From contig NZ_FOJB01000001.1 in NCBI RefSeq assembly GCF_900109955.1, positions 186,001-250,000 of the forward strand: DNA of 64,000 bases, read 5' to 3'. The notes beneath the pieces were generated by a model, which was given only the letters and a program-made list of their open reading frames with translations, was not told the origin of the DNA and made no database searches. The stretch is from Aliiroseovarius sediminilitoris (GTDB lineage Bacteria > Pseudomonadota > Alphaproteobacteria > Rhodobacterales > Rhodobacteraceae). Below are positions 52,732 through 61,137 of the stretch, piece by piece (position 1 is the stretch's first letter; each line of letters begins with the position of its first letter). The translations under genes and the position numbers were made by a program.

Positions 52732-55557
52732 ATGACGAAACCGGAACACCTTCAGATTGACACCTCGCCACCCGTATCGGACGAGTTGCGCAAGACGACG
52801 TGTTACATGTGCGCCTGCCGTTGCGGGATTAACGTGCATATGAAGGGCGGTCAGGTGGCCTATATCGAGGGCAATCGCGACCATCCTGTCAACAAAGGCG
52901 TTTTGTGCGGCAAGGGCTCGGCTGGGATCATGCAGCACTATGCCCCGTCACGACTGCGCGCGCCCCTGAAACGTGTGGGACGGCGCGGGTCAGGCGAGTT
53001 TGAGGAGATCACCTGGGACGAGGCGCTGGAGATTGCCGCCGGTTGGCTTGCCCCATTACGAGACACAGACCCGAAACGTATGGCGTTCTTCACCGGCCGC
53101 GATCAGAGTCAAAGTTTCACGTCTTGGTTCGCACAAGCCTATGGCACTCCGAATTACGCAGCGCATGGCGGGTTTTGTTCGGTCAACATGGCTGCGGCTG
53201 GCATCTATACGATAGGCGGCGCTTTTTGGGAGTTCGGGCAACCGGACTGGGACCGAACAAAGCTGTTCATGCTGTTTGGCGTGGCAGAAGATCACGATTC
53301 AAACCCGATCAAGATTGGTTTGGGGAAGCTGAAGGAACGTGGCGCACGGATCATCGGCGTGAACCCGATCCGGTCAGGTTATAACGCGATTGCGGATGAC
53401 TGGGTGGGCATCACGCCGGGCACCGACGGGCTTTTCATTCTGGCGCTGGTCCACGAACTTTTGCGCGCGGGTAAGGTCGATCTTGCCTATCTGTCGCGCT
53501 ATACCAACGCGGGCTTTATCGTCAATGAAGAGCCTAACTCACCAGAAAACGGCCTGTTCCTGCGTGGCGAGAATGGCAAGCCACAGGTTATGTGTCGTGC
53601 GACCGGAAAGTTGGCGGATTACGACACACCCGGCGTGATGCCCGATCTGGCGGCAAACTATCGACATGCCGGAATCTCGCACCGGCCCGTGTTCCAATTG
53701 CTGGCAGACCGCTATCTGTCCGACGTATATGCGCCCGACGCCGTGGCCCATCAGACCGGCATTCCCGCCGACCGTATCAGGTCGATCGCCGCGGAGCTGG
53801 CGCGGGTTGCCTTCGAGGAAGAGATCGTGCTGGACCAGCCGTGGACCGACTGGAAGGGCCAAAAGCATGACAAGATGATCGGACGGCCGGTCAGCTTCCA
53901 TGCGATGCGCGGCATCTCGGCGCATTCCAATGGTTTTCAAACCTGTCGCGCGTTGCATATGCTGCAAATCCTGCTCGGCTCGGTCGAGGTGCCGGGCGGG
54001 TTCCGGTTCAAGCCGCCCTATCCCAAACCACCCGAAGCGCACCCGAAACCCCATGCGGGGGTCACGCCCGGCCAACCACTGGACGGACCCCATCTTGGTT
54101 ATCCATTGGGGCCGGAGCATCTGCTGCTCGACAGTGAGGGCAACGCCAAGCGCATCGACAAGGCGTTCACATGGGAAAATCCGATGTCGGCACATGGGCT
54201 GATGCATATGGTGATTTCAAACGCCCATGCGGGCGACCCTTACAAGATCGACACGCTGTTCATGTATATGGCCAACATGGCGTGGAACTCGTCGATGAAC
54301 TCGTCCGAGGTGATGGGAATGCTCACCGACACGGACGAAAACGGTGACTATGTGATCCCGCATATCATCTATTCCGATGCCTACAGTTCGGAAATGGTGG
54401 CCTATGCCGACCTGATCCTGCCCGACACGACCTATCTGGAGCGTCACGATTGTATCAGCCTGCTGGACCGTCCGATTTGCGAGGCGGACGGCGCGGCCGA
54501 TGCGATCCGCTGGCCAGTGGTCGAGCCGGATCGTGATGTGCGTGGGTTCCAGACCGTGTTGATCCAACTGGGGGCCAAGCTGGGTTTGCCCGGTTTCGTC
54601 GCGAACGACGGCTCGCCGAAATTCAACGACTACGCCGATTATCTGGTGAATCACGAACGGCGTCCGGGCGTCGGCCCGCTGGCCGGATGGCGCGGAAAAG
54701 ATGGCGAGGGCAGGGGGCGAGGAGAGCCTAATCCCGCCCAAATCGACCGATACATTGAAAATGGCGGCTTCTGGGTCGATCACATTCCCGAGGAAGCGCG
54801 GTTTTATAAACCGTGGAACAAGGCCTATCAGCAATGGGCGGTCGCCCGTGGCATATTCGATGCAGAGGCACCTTATGTGTTCAACCTCTATGTCGAACCG
54901 ATGCGCAAGTTCCAACTGGCCGCCGAAGGGCATGGCGACATTCAACCACCCGACCATCTGCGCGCCCGCATCGCGCAGACGATGGACCCACTGCCGATCT
55001 GGTATCCTCCGTTTGAAGATGCGAATGTCGACCCGGATGAGTTCCCAATTCATGCCCTGACCCAGCGCCCGATGCATATGTATCATTCATGGGGATCGCA
55101 AAACGCATGGCTCAGACAGATCACAGGCAAGAATTTCCTCTATCTGCCGACCGATCTTTGGCAGAACCACGGGTTCGCGGACGGCGACTATGCCACCGTG
55201 ACCTCGGCGCATGGGTCGATCACCGTGCCGGTCGCCCATCACGCGGCGTTGAACCCAAAGACGGTCTGGACCTGGAACGCCATAGGTAAACGCAAAGGCA
55301 CCTGGGCCTTGGATAATGATGCGACGGAAGCGACGGAAGGGTTTCTGTTAAACCATCTGATTCACGAATTGCAGCCGCCGAAAGGCGATGGGCTTCGTTG
55401 GACCAATTCTGACCCGGTGACGGGGCAGGCGGCGTGGTTCGATCTGCGTGTGAAGATCGAGAAAACAGACCCTAAACCAGCGGAAAGCCAGCCGGCACAT
55501 CCACCCATCACTTCGCCCGTTGGCAAAGGGCCAAATGTCGTGGCAAGGAAAATCTGA
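52732..55557 (+). CDS. soeA: SoeA-like molybdopterin sulfite dehydrogenase catalytic subunit
   Basis: The 941-residue molybdopterin enzyme (DMSO-reductase family) has a [4Fe-4S] motif Cys24-X2-Cys27-X3-Cys31-X27-Cys59 and Cys149 in HGGFCSVN at the likely Mo-ligand position. There is no twin-arginine signal, so it acts in the cytoplasm. It resembles SoeA, the quinone-linked sulfite dehydrogenase of phototrophic sulfur bacteria and Roseobacters, which oxidises sulfite from taurine or thiosulfate. soeB and soeC follow directly. A polysulfide/thiosulfate reductase is the alternative. The ATG at 52732 follows AGGTAA. Confidence 0.85.
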   Translation: MTKPEHLQIDTSPPVSDELRKTTCYMCACRCGINVHMKGGQVAYIEGNRDHPVNKGVLCGKGSAGIMQHYAPSRLRAPLKRVGRRGSGEFEEITWDEALEIAAGWLAPLRDTDPKRMAFFTGRDQSQSFTSWFAQAYGTPNYAAHGGFCSVNMAAAGIYTIGGAFWEFGQPDWDRTKLFMLFGVAEDHDSNPIKIGLGKLKERGARIIGVNPIRSGYNAIADDWVGITPGTDGLFILALVHELLRAGKVDLAYLSRYTNAGFIVNEEPNSPENGLFLRGENGKPQVMCRATGKLADYDTPGVMPDLAANYRHAGISHRPVFQLLADRYLSDVYAPDAVAHQTGIPADRIRSIAAELARVAFEEEIVLDQPWTDWKGQKHDKMIGRPVSFHAMRGISAHSNGFQTCRALHMLQILLGSVEVPGGFRFKPPYPKPPEAHPKPHAGVTPGQPLDGPHLGYPLGPEHLLLDSEGNAKRIDKAFTWENPMSAHGLMHMVISNAHAGDPYKIDTLFMYMANMAWNSSMNSSEVMGMLTDTDENGDYVIPHIIYSDAYSSEMVAYADLILPDTTYLERHDCISLLDRPICEADGAADAIRWPVVEPDRDVRGFQTVLIQLGAKLGLPGFVANDGSPKFNDYADYLVNHERRPGVGPLAGWRGKDGEGRGRGEPNPAQIDRYIENGGFWVDHIPEEARFYKPWNKAYQQWAVARGIFDAEAPYVFNLYVEPMRKFQLAAEGHGDIQPPDHLRARIAQTMDPLPIWYPPFEDANVDPDEFPIHALTQRPMHMYHSWGSQNAWLRQITGKNFLYLPTDLWQNHGFADGDYATVTSAHGSITVPVAHHAALNPKTVWTWNAIGKRKGTWALDNDATEATEGFLLNHLIHELQPPKGDGLRWTNSDPVTGQAAWFDLRVKIEKTDPKPAESQPAHPPITSPVGKGPNVVARKI

Positions 55558-56288
55558 TGACAGCTCTTCCAGAATCGACCGATAAGAAACTGGGTCTGGT
55601 GATCGACCTGGACACCTGCGTCGGATGCCACGGGTGCGTGACCGCATGCAAGGGCTGGAACACGCAAAACTATGGCGCGCCGCTGTCCGATACGGACCCT
55701 TACGGCGCGGACCCCGGCGGGACATTCCTGAACCGCGTGTTTTCCTATGAAGCGCAGGCCGAAGGTCGCACCGCACAGACCGTTCACATGCCACGATCCT
55801 GCCTGCATTGCGACGACGCGCCTTGCGTGACCGTCTGTCCGACCGGTGCCAGTTACAAGCGATCCGAGGACGGAATCGTGCTGGTCAACGAAGATCGCTG
55901 CATCGGCTGCGGCCTCTGCGCCTGGGCTTGTCCCTATGGCGCGCGCGAGCTGGATCGCGAGGCGGGCATCATGAAGAAATGCACCTTGTGCGTGGACCGG
56001 ATATACAACGAGAACTTGCCTGAAGAAGACCGCGTGCCCGCCTGCGTGCGCACTTGTCCATCAGGCGCGCGACATTTCGGCGATCTTGGCGACCCGAACA
56101 GCGATGTGTCGAAGCTGGTGGCAGATCGCGGTGGCTATGACCTGATGCCGGATCTGGGCACGAAACCTGTGAACAAATACCTGCCGCCGCGCGCCAGGGA
56201 CACCCTGAACACCGTCCCGCTGGACTCCGTCGCAGACGAGCCGAAGGGCTTTCTGGGTTGGCTTGACAAAGCGCTCGAAAAGCTCTGA
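55557..56288 (+). CDS. soeB: SoeB-like iron-sulfur electron-transfer subunit
   Basis: The 243-residue protein has four [4Fe-4S] motifs: TCVGCHGCVTACKGWN, CLHCDDAPCVTVCPTGA, CIGCGLCAWACPYGARE, and CTLCVDRIYNENLPEE with CVRTCPSGARHFG. It passes electrons from the SoeA molybdenum site to the membrane anchor. The ATG overlaps the soeA stop by one base, with AAGGAAA upstream. Its family includes DmsB and PsrB. Confidence 0.9.
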   Translation: MTALPESTDKKLGLVIDLDTCVGCHGCVTACKGWNTQNYGAPLSDTDPYGADPGGTFLNRVFSYEAQAEGRTAQTVHMPRSCLHCDDAPCVTVCPTGASYKRSEDGIVLVNEDRCIGCGLCAWACPYGARELDREAGIMKKCTLCVDRIYNENLPEEDRVPACVRTCPSGARHFGDLGDPNSDVSKLVADRGGYDLMPDLGTKPVNKYLPPRARDTLNTVPLDSVADEPKGFLGWLDKALEKL

Positions 56289-56300
56289 CGGAGGATACGG

Positions 56301-57170
56301 ATGCACCCCGCCCCCAGCGTCATTATCTTCACCACCCTGTCCGGGCTTGGGTTCGGTCTGTTCTTTTGGCTGGGCCTTGGTGTGCCGGATGTCACTGGTG
56401 GGACCGCGTTCGCATTCTTCTTCATCGCCTATTCGCTGTCCTGCGCCGGGTTGTTGGCATCGACCTTCCACTTGGGCAACAAGAAGAACGCGGTCTATGC
56501 GCTTAGCCAATGGCGAACAAGTTGGCTGAGTCGCGAAGGTATCGCAGCGATCGTCACGCTTATCCTGTTCGCGCTGGTCGCCGTTCCGCGCATCTTCCTT
56601 GGCGCAGAGATGGCGATATCTGGCGCAATAGGGTCTATGTTGGCAGTGGTCACTGTTTTCACAACTTCGATGATTTATGCCCAGCTCAAGACTATTCCGC
56701 GCTGGAACCAGCCGCTGACTCCGGTGCTGTTCCTGCTGCATACGCTGGGCGGCGGGGCACTGTTGGCGGGTGAGGTGAAGATCGCAGGCTGGCTGCTACT
56801 TGCGCTGACACTTGTCTTGTTTGCCGCGTGGCAGGTCGGGGACAAGCGGGCGAACGCGCGTGGAACGACCGGTGATGCGACCGGGTTGGTTCATCTGGGG
56901 GAAGTTCGGTTGCTGGAAAGCGGCCACACCGCGCGAAACTATGTTGTGGACGAGATGGTATACCGCGTTGGCCGCAAACATGCCCGGAAGCTCAGATGGA
57001 TCGCTCTGGTCTTGGCGGGTGCGCTGCCCGCCGCGATCCTTCTGCTGACACCCTCTGGGCATATCACCGCTTTTCTGGCGCTTGCCCTTCATCTTTTCGG
57101 CACGATCATCGGGCGCTGGCTGTTCTTCGCCGAAGCCGAGCATGTTGTGGGCCTATATCACGGCAAATGA
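56301..57170 (+). CDS. soeC: SoeC-like membrane anchor (DmsC family)
   Basis: The 289-residue integral membrane protein has about eight predicted segments (for example VIIFTTLSGLGFGLFFWLG and AFAFFFIAYSLSCAGLLAS) and matches the DmsC/YnfH-type anchor. It takes electrons to the quinone pool. The ATG follows GGAGGATACGG, 12 bases after soeB. Three genes soeABC are in one operon without a Mo-cofactor chaperone. Confidence 0.85.
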   Translation: MHPAPSVIIFTTLSGLGFGLFFWLGLGVPDVTGGTAFAFFFIAYSLSCAGLLASTFHLGNKKNAVYALSQWRTSWLSREGIAAIVTLILFALVAVPRIFLGAEMAISGAIGSMLAVVTVFTTSMIYAQLKTIPRWNQPLTPVLFLLHTLGGGALLAGEVKIAGWLLLALTLVLFAAWQVGDKRANARGTTGDATGLVHLGEVRLLESGHTARNYVVDEMVYRVGRKHARKLRWIALVLAGALPAAILLLTPSGHITAFLALALHLFGTIIGRWLFFAEAEHVVGLYHGK

Positions 57171-57235
57171 TCCCTTTTCATTGAACCCGATCCCCACTGC
57201 GCCTATCAGAGGGAAAACGGAGCATGAGGGCGGAT

Positions 57236-57847
57236 ATGGCCAACCATCTATACAAACGTGACCTTCCCGATGGGCTGGACCTTGGGCCGGTCGTTGCAAT
57301 CGACTGCGAGACGATGGGCCTGAACCCACATCGCGACCGGCTGTGCGTGGTGCAGATGTCATCTGGCGATGGCGAGGCGCATCTGGTGCAGATCGAAAAG
57401 GGCCAGACCAGCGCGCCGAACCTGGAGCGGATGTTGACGGACCCGGATATCTTGAAGCTGTTTCACTTCGGCCGCTTCGATATCGCGGCACTGCTGAACG
57501 CGTTCGGCGTCGTCACCGCCCCGGTCTATTGCACCAAGATCGCGTCGAAACTGATCCGCACCTATACCGACCGCCACGGGTTGAAGAACCTGTTGGAGCA
57601 ACTTCTGAAGATCGACATTTCCAAACAACAGCAGATGAGCGACTGGGGCGCGGAAGACCTGACCGCCGCGCAATTGGACTATGCTGCATCGGATGTGCTG
57701 TATCTGCACCGCCTGCGCGAAGAACTGAATCAGCGTCTGGACCGTGAAAGCCGGACCGAGATGGCACAGGCCTGTTTCGATTTCCTGCCAATGCGTGCGC
57801 AGCTGGATCTTGCCGGCTGGCCCGAGATTGACATTTTCGCGCACTAG
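57236..57847 (+). CDS. Ribonuclease D-like 3'-5' exonuclease
   Basis: The 203-residue protein is a DEDDy exonuclease: ExoI AIDCETMGLNPHRDRLCVVQ, ExoII HFGRFDIAALL, and ExoIII LDYAASDVLYLHRLREEL with the Tyr. It lacks HRDC domains, making it short compared with E. coli RNase D (375). It trims RNA 3' ends. The ATG at 57236 matches family N-termini; ATG at 57224 is 4 codons longer. It lies upstream of lptC. Confidence 0.9.
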   Translation: MANHLYKRDLPDGLDLGPVVAIDCETMGLNPHRDRLCVVQMSSGDGEAHLVQIEKGQTSAPNLERMLTDPDILKLFHFGRFDIAALLNAFGVVTAPVYCTKIASKLIRTYTDRHGLKNLLEQLLKIDISKQQQMSDWGAEDLTAAQLDYAASDVLYLHRLREELNQRLDRESRTEMAQACFDFLPMRAQLDLAGWPEIDIFAH

Positions 57848-57925
57848 AGCGGCCATCGCCTGCCCTGTCCTTGGATCGGGCCGGTTGGTGCCTAAATATG
57901 AACAAGACAGAACAGCCGAGGTCAC

Positions 57926-58549
57926 ATGCTCCGGTCCGACAACCGTTATTCGCGCTTTATCGCCTGGCTGAAGATACTTCTGCCGGTCAGCGCACTTGCG
58001 TTGTTGTCGACGATGTTCCTGATCTCGAAGTCCGTCGATCCGACCACATCGCTGACATATGCCCGCGTCAATCTGGAAGAATTGACCGGCGAACAGCGCA
58101 TCGACAGCCCCCGGTTTTCCAGCGTGACCGAGGATGGCGCAGCGATCACGTTTTCCGCCAAAAGCGCGGTGCCTGACCCGGAGCAGACAAACATCTTCAC
58201 CGCCGATGGGTTGGCGGCCCGGATCGAAACACCGGATGGCGGGGCTGTTGACATCAACGCCTCGAAAGCCGTGATCAATGGCAGCTCGAACATCGTTGAC
58301 CTGTCGGGCGGCGTCACGTTGGTGACATCAACGAATTACCACATCGCAACCAGCGGGCTGTCGACCGCAATGGATGCAACATCGGCCAAGACCCTTGGCC
58401 CCGTTGAAGCGGATGGCCCGATGGGGCATTTGACCGCAGGACTGGCAGAGATCACCCGCGAAGGCGAGGGAAGCGACACCTATCTTCTTGTTTTCAAAGG
58501 GGGTGTAAAGCTGATATACGATCCCAAGACAGAGGGGACTTACAAGTGA
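57926..58549 (+). CDS. lptC: LPS-export protein LptC
   Basis: The 207-residue protein has one N-terminal membrane segment (IAWLKILLPVSALALLSTMFLI) and a periplasmic OstA-like beta-jellyroll. It bridges the LptB2FG transporter and LptA. It is identified by size, topology and the lptCAB order rather than by strong signature motifs. The stop overlaps the start of lptA by one base. Confidence 0.88.
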   Translation: MLRSDNRYSRFIAWLKILLPVSALALLSTMFLISKSVDPTTSLTYARVNLEELTGEQRIDSPRFSSVTEDGAAITFSAKSAVPDPEQTNIFTADGLAARIETPDGGAVDINASKAVINGSSNIVDLSGGVTLVTSTNYHIATSGLSTAMDATSAKTLGPVEADGPMGHLTAGLAEITREGEGSDTYLLVFKGGVKLIYDPKTEGTYK

Positions 58550-59043
58550 TGAGATCTGCACGCATCGCGGCCTGTTTGCTTGCGCTTGGTTTGCCGATCG
58601 CGGCCCATGCGCAGGCCCAGGTTGCCTTTGGCGGTCTGAAACATGACAGCACCCTTCCCGTCGAGATTTCAGCAGATCAGTTGCAGGTCGATCAATCGGA
58701 CGGATCAGCCACATTCAGCGGAAATGTCCAGATCGGACAGGGCGACATGCGCCTGTCTGCGGGCAAGGTTAGGGTCGAATATGCAACCGGCGACGATGCA
58801 ACCGGAGAGATATCGCGCCTGTTGGCCTCGGATGGTGTCACCCTGGTGAACGGTGCCGAAGCCGCCGAAGCGCGCGAGGCGGTTTACACGATTTCCAGCG
58901 GCGTGATCGTGATGACCGGTGGCGTGATCCTGACCCAAGGGCAAAACGCGCTGTCATCCGAAAAACTGACGGTGAACCTTCAGTCTGGCACCGGCACGAT
59001 GGACGGACGGGTGAAATCAATCATTCAGACGGGCGCGGATTGA
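58549..59043 (+). CDS. lptA: LPS-transport periplasmic protein LptA
   Basis: The 164-residue precursor has a signal peptide (ACLLALGLPIAAHAQA) and an OstA domain: LPVEISADQLQVDQSDGSATFSGNVQIGQG, which is given here in part. It forms the periplasmic bridge carrying LPS to LptDE. The ATG at 58549 overlaps the lptC TGA, and its own stop overlaps lptB by one base. A GTG at 58546 is less likely. Confidence 0.92.
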   Translation: MRSARIAACLLALGLPIAAHAQAQVAFGGLKHDSTLPVEISADQLQVDQSDGSATFSGNVQIGQGDMRLSAGKVRVEYATGDDATGEISRLLASDGVTLVNGAEAAEAREAVYTISSGVIVMTGGVILTQGQNALSSEKLTVNLQSGTGTMDGRVKSIIQTGAD

Positions 59044-59804
59044 TGTCAGACACACCTGATCTGACTGTCGAAAACGGCGACGCCGGTCTGCGGATCATCG
59101 GATTGCGCAAAAGCTATCGCAAAAAACCCGTCATCCGCGAAGTGAATCTGGAGCTGCACCGGGGCGAGGTTGTGGCGCTGCTAGGCCCGAACGGCTGCGG
59201 CAAGACGACCACGTTTTATGCCATCGCCGGGTTGATCACGCCCGAAGCCGGTCAGGTTCTGATTGACGGGCGTGACGTGACGCTTCTACCGATGTATCGC
59301 CGGGCGAAATACGGCATCGGCTATCTTCCACAAGAGATGTCGATTTTTCGCGGTATGTCGGTCGAGGATAACATCCTTTCGATTCTGGAAATCTCGACCC
59401 CTGACCGTCACAAGCGGCGGGAACGGCTGGAAGAATTGCTGAACGAGTTTTCCATCAGCCACCTGCGTCGCGCCCCAGCGCTGGCCCTGTCCGGCGGCGA
59501 ACGACGGCGCGTCGAAATCGCGCGCCTGCTGGCATCGAATCCCAAGTATCTGTTGCTTGACGAACCCTTTGCCGGAGTCGATCCGATTGCCGTGGGCGAG
59601 ATCAGGTCCTTGGTTCACGAGCTTAAGGATCGCGGGATCGGCGTGCTGATCACCGATCACAATGTGCGCGAAACGCTCGAAATCGTGGACCGCGCCTATA
59701 TTCTGCATGACGGCCACGTTTTGATGAGCGGCACCACCGATGAGGTGATCCGGGATGAGAATGTTCGGCGTGTATATCTGGGGCAGAATTTCTCGATCAA
59801 ATAG
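59043..59804 (+). CDS. lptB: LPS-export ABC transporter ATPase LptB
   Basis: The 253-residue ABC ATPase has Walker A GPNGCGKTT (Gly48-Thr56), signature LSGGE (149-153), Walker B YLLLDEPFAG, and a switch His in LITDHNV. The C-terminus VRRVYLGQNFSIK fits LptB. It powers LPS extraction from the inner membrane. The ATG overlaps the lptA stop. The lptCAB genes are contiguous and coupled; lptF and lptG are not in the window. Confidence 0.95.
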   Translation: MSDTPDLTVENGDAGLRIIGLRKSYRKKPVIREVNLELHRGEVVALLGPNGCGKTTTFYAIAGLITPEAGQVLIDGRDVTLLPMYRRAKYGIGYLPQEMSIFRGMSVEDNILSILEISTPDRHKRRERLEELLNEFSISHLRRAPALALSGGERRRVEIARLLASNPKYLLLDEPFAGVDPIAVGEIRSLVHELKDRGIGVLITDHNVRETLEIVDRAYILHDGHVLMSGTTDEVIRDENVRRVYLGQNFSIK

Positions 59805-59922
59805 GGACGCCGGGGTCTGATGTGGTTGACAAGCCCCCTCGACTCGTCGCCAAATGATGACAATGCAAGACCACCTGATCCTTTGTTCCTGTCCCCCCGA
59901 GTTCGGGAAATGCATGGCGGAT

Positions 59923-59942
59923 CGTCCAAATGAATTTGGACG
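59923..59942. promoter_or_regulatory. 20-base palindrome between lptB and hpf
   Basis: CGTCCAAAT-GA-ATTTGGACG (59923-59942) has perfect 9-base arms. It lies in the 246-base gap between lptB (stop 59804) and hpf (start 60051), without a following U-tract, so it is more likely a regulator site than a terminator. The rest of the gap has no gene I can support. Confidence 0.5.
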
Positions 59943-60050
59943 GGTAAGGTTGTTCAAAGCACTCACAACACTATGTAATTTATATAGGAATTCGCCTTCC
60001 CTCGTCCGAGAAAGGCATTTTTGAGGCCTGCACTACCATAGGAGGTATGG

Positions 60051-60626
60051 ATGCAATATCAAATCAGTGGCAAGCAAATCGACATCGGTGATGCCCTTCA
60101 GGTTCACGTCAAGGAGGAACTGGGTGGTGTCGTTCAAAAATACGCTGAACGCCCCACGCGGGCCCAAGTGATCTTTTCAAAAAGCGCCCATGAATATGTG
60201 TGTGAAACGATCGTGCATCTGTCCACCGGATTGACCGCCCAGGCAAAGGGGGTCGCCACCGAAATCTATGCAGCTTTCGACAATTGCGCCGAGAAAATGG
60301 AGAAGCAATTGCGCCGCTACAAGCGTCGATTGAAGGATCACCATAAGGATCGTGTGGACCCGGTTGAAGTTTTCGGCGGGTCCTCGTATATCCTCGCCTC
60401 AGAAGAAGGTCAGGACGAAGCAGACGACGCCTCACTCCAGCCCATGATCATCGCCGAGATGGAAACTCAGATTCCATCGCTTTCGGTCGGCGAAGCGGTC
60501 ATGCAGATGGAGCTGGCACATGCGCCCGTTCTGGTTTTCCGCAACGAGAAAACCGAGGGGATGAATGTGGTCTATCGCCGTGAAGACGGTAATGTGGGCT
60601 GGATCGACCCTAAAAATGCAGTGTAA
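60051..60626 (+). CDS. hpf: Ribosome hibernation promoting factor (long HPF)
   Basis: The 191-residue protein has the HPF/YfiA N-terminal domain (QYQISGKQIDIGDALQVHVKEELG is its start in part) and the C-terminal long-HPF extension (PVLVFRNEKTEGMNVVYRRED GNVGWIDP region). Long HPF dimerises 70S ribosomes into 100S particles in stationary phase. The ATG at 60051 follows AGGAGG. It is followed by ptsN 40 bases later. Confidence 0.92.
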   Translation: MQYQISGKQIDIGDALQVHVKEELGGVVQKYAERPTRAQVIFSKSAHEYVCETIVHLSTGLTAQAKGVATEIYAAFDNCAEKMEKQLRRYKRRLKDHHKDRVDPVEVFGGSSYILASEEGQDEADDASLQPMIIAEMETQIPSLSVGEAVMQMELAHAPVLVFRNEKTEGMNVVYRREDGNVGWIDPKNAV

Positions 60627-60630
60627 GCCT

Positions 60631-60647
60631 CCCACCTGACAGGTGGG
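60631..60647 (+). other. Intergenic hairpin between hpf and ptsN
   Basis: CCCACCT-GAC-AGGTGGG is a 7-base-pair stem right after the hpf stop, followed by TGGGGAAAG rather than a U-tract. It may be an RNA-stabilising or attenuating stem in the hpf-ptsN mRNA. Confidence 0.5.
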
Positions 60648-60665
60648 TGGGGAAAGTTGTTGGCG

Positions 60666-61130
60666 ATGGAACTTTCGAGCATCCTCAAGCCGTCGGCCGT
60701 AAAGGTCGTATCGACAGTGTCTTCCAAGAAGCGCCTGTTTCAGGACCTTGGCGACGTTGTGATGGAATGTTACGGCATCAACGGTGGCGAGGCGTTCACC
60801 GCACTTCAGCAACGCGAAACCCTGGGGCCCACCGGTGTGGGCCGCGGGGTGGCATTGCCTCATGCCCGCCTGCATGGGCTGGACAAGGTTGTCGGCTGCT
60901 TCATGCGGGTAGAGAAGCCGTTTGATTTCGGCGCCGTGGACAAACAACCCGTTGATCTGGTCTTCGCCTTGTTCGCGCCGGAAGATTCTGGTGTCGACCA
61001 CCTGAAAGCCCTTGCCTTGGTATCGCGCACCATGCGGGATGCCTCGATCTGCACCAAGCTGCGCGCCAATACCGAGGCCGCAACCCTTCATGCGTTGCTG
61101 ACCGAAAGCCTGTCGAACAAAGCGGCGTGA
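60666..61130 (+). CDS. ptsN: PTS IIA-Ntr protein PtsN
   Basis: The 154-residue EIIA-Ntr domain has the phosphorylated His66 in RGVALPHARLHGLDKV. It receives phosphate from NPr/EINtr and regulates nitrogen, potassium and envelope responses. The ATG at 60666 begins MELSSILKPSAVKV; upstream TTG codons at 60657 and 60660 lie nearer to GGGGAAAG, so the start is uncertain by three residues. It follows hpf in the usual order. Confidence 0.9.
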   Translation: MELSSILKPSAVKVVSTVSSKKRLFQDLGDVVMECYGINGGEAFTALQQRETLGPTGVGRGVALPHARLHGLDKVVGCFMRVEKPFDFGAVDKQPVDLVFALFAPEDSGVDHLKALALVSRTMRDASICTKLRANTEAATLHALLTESLSNKAA

Positions 61131-61137
61131 TCGCGGA

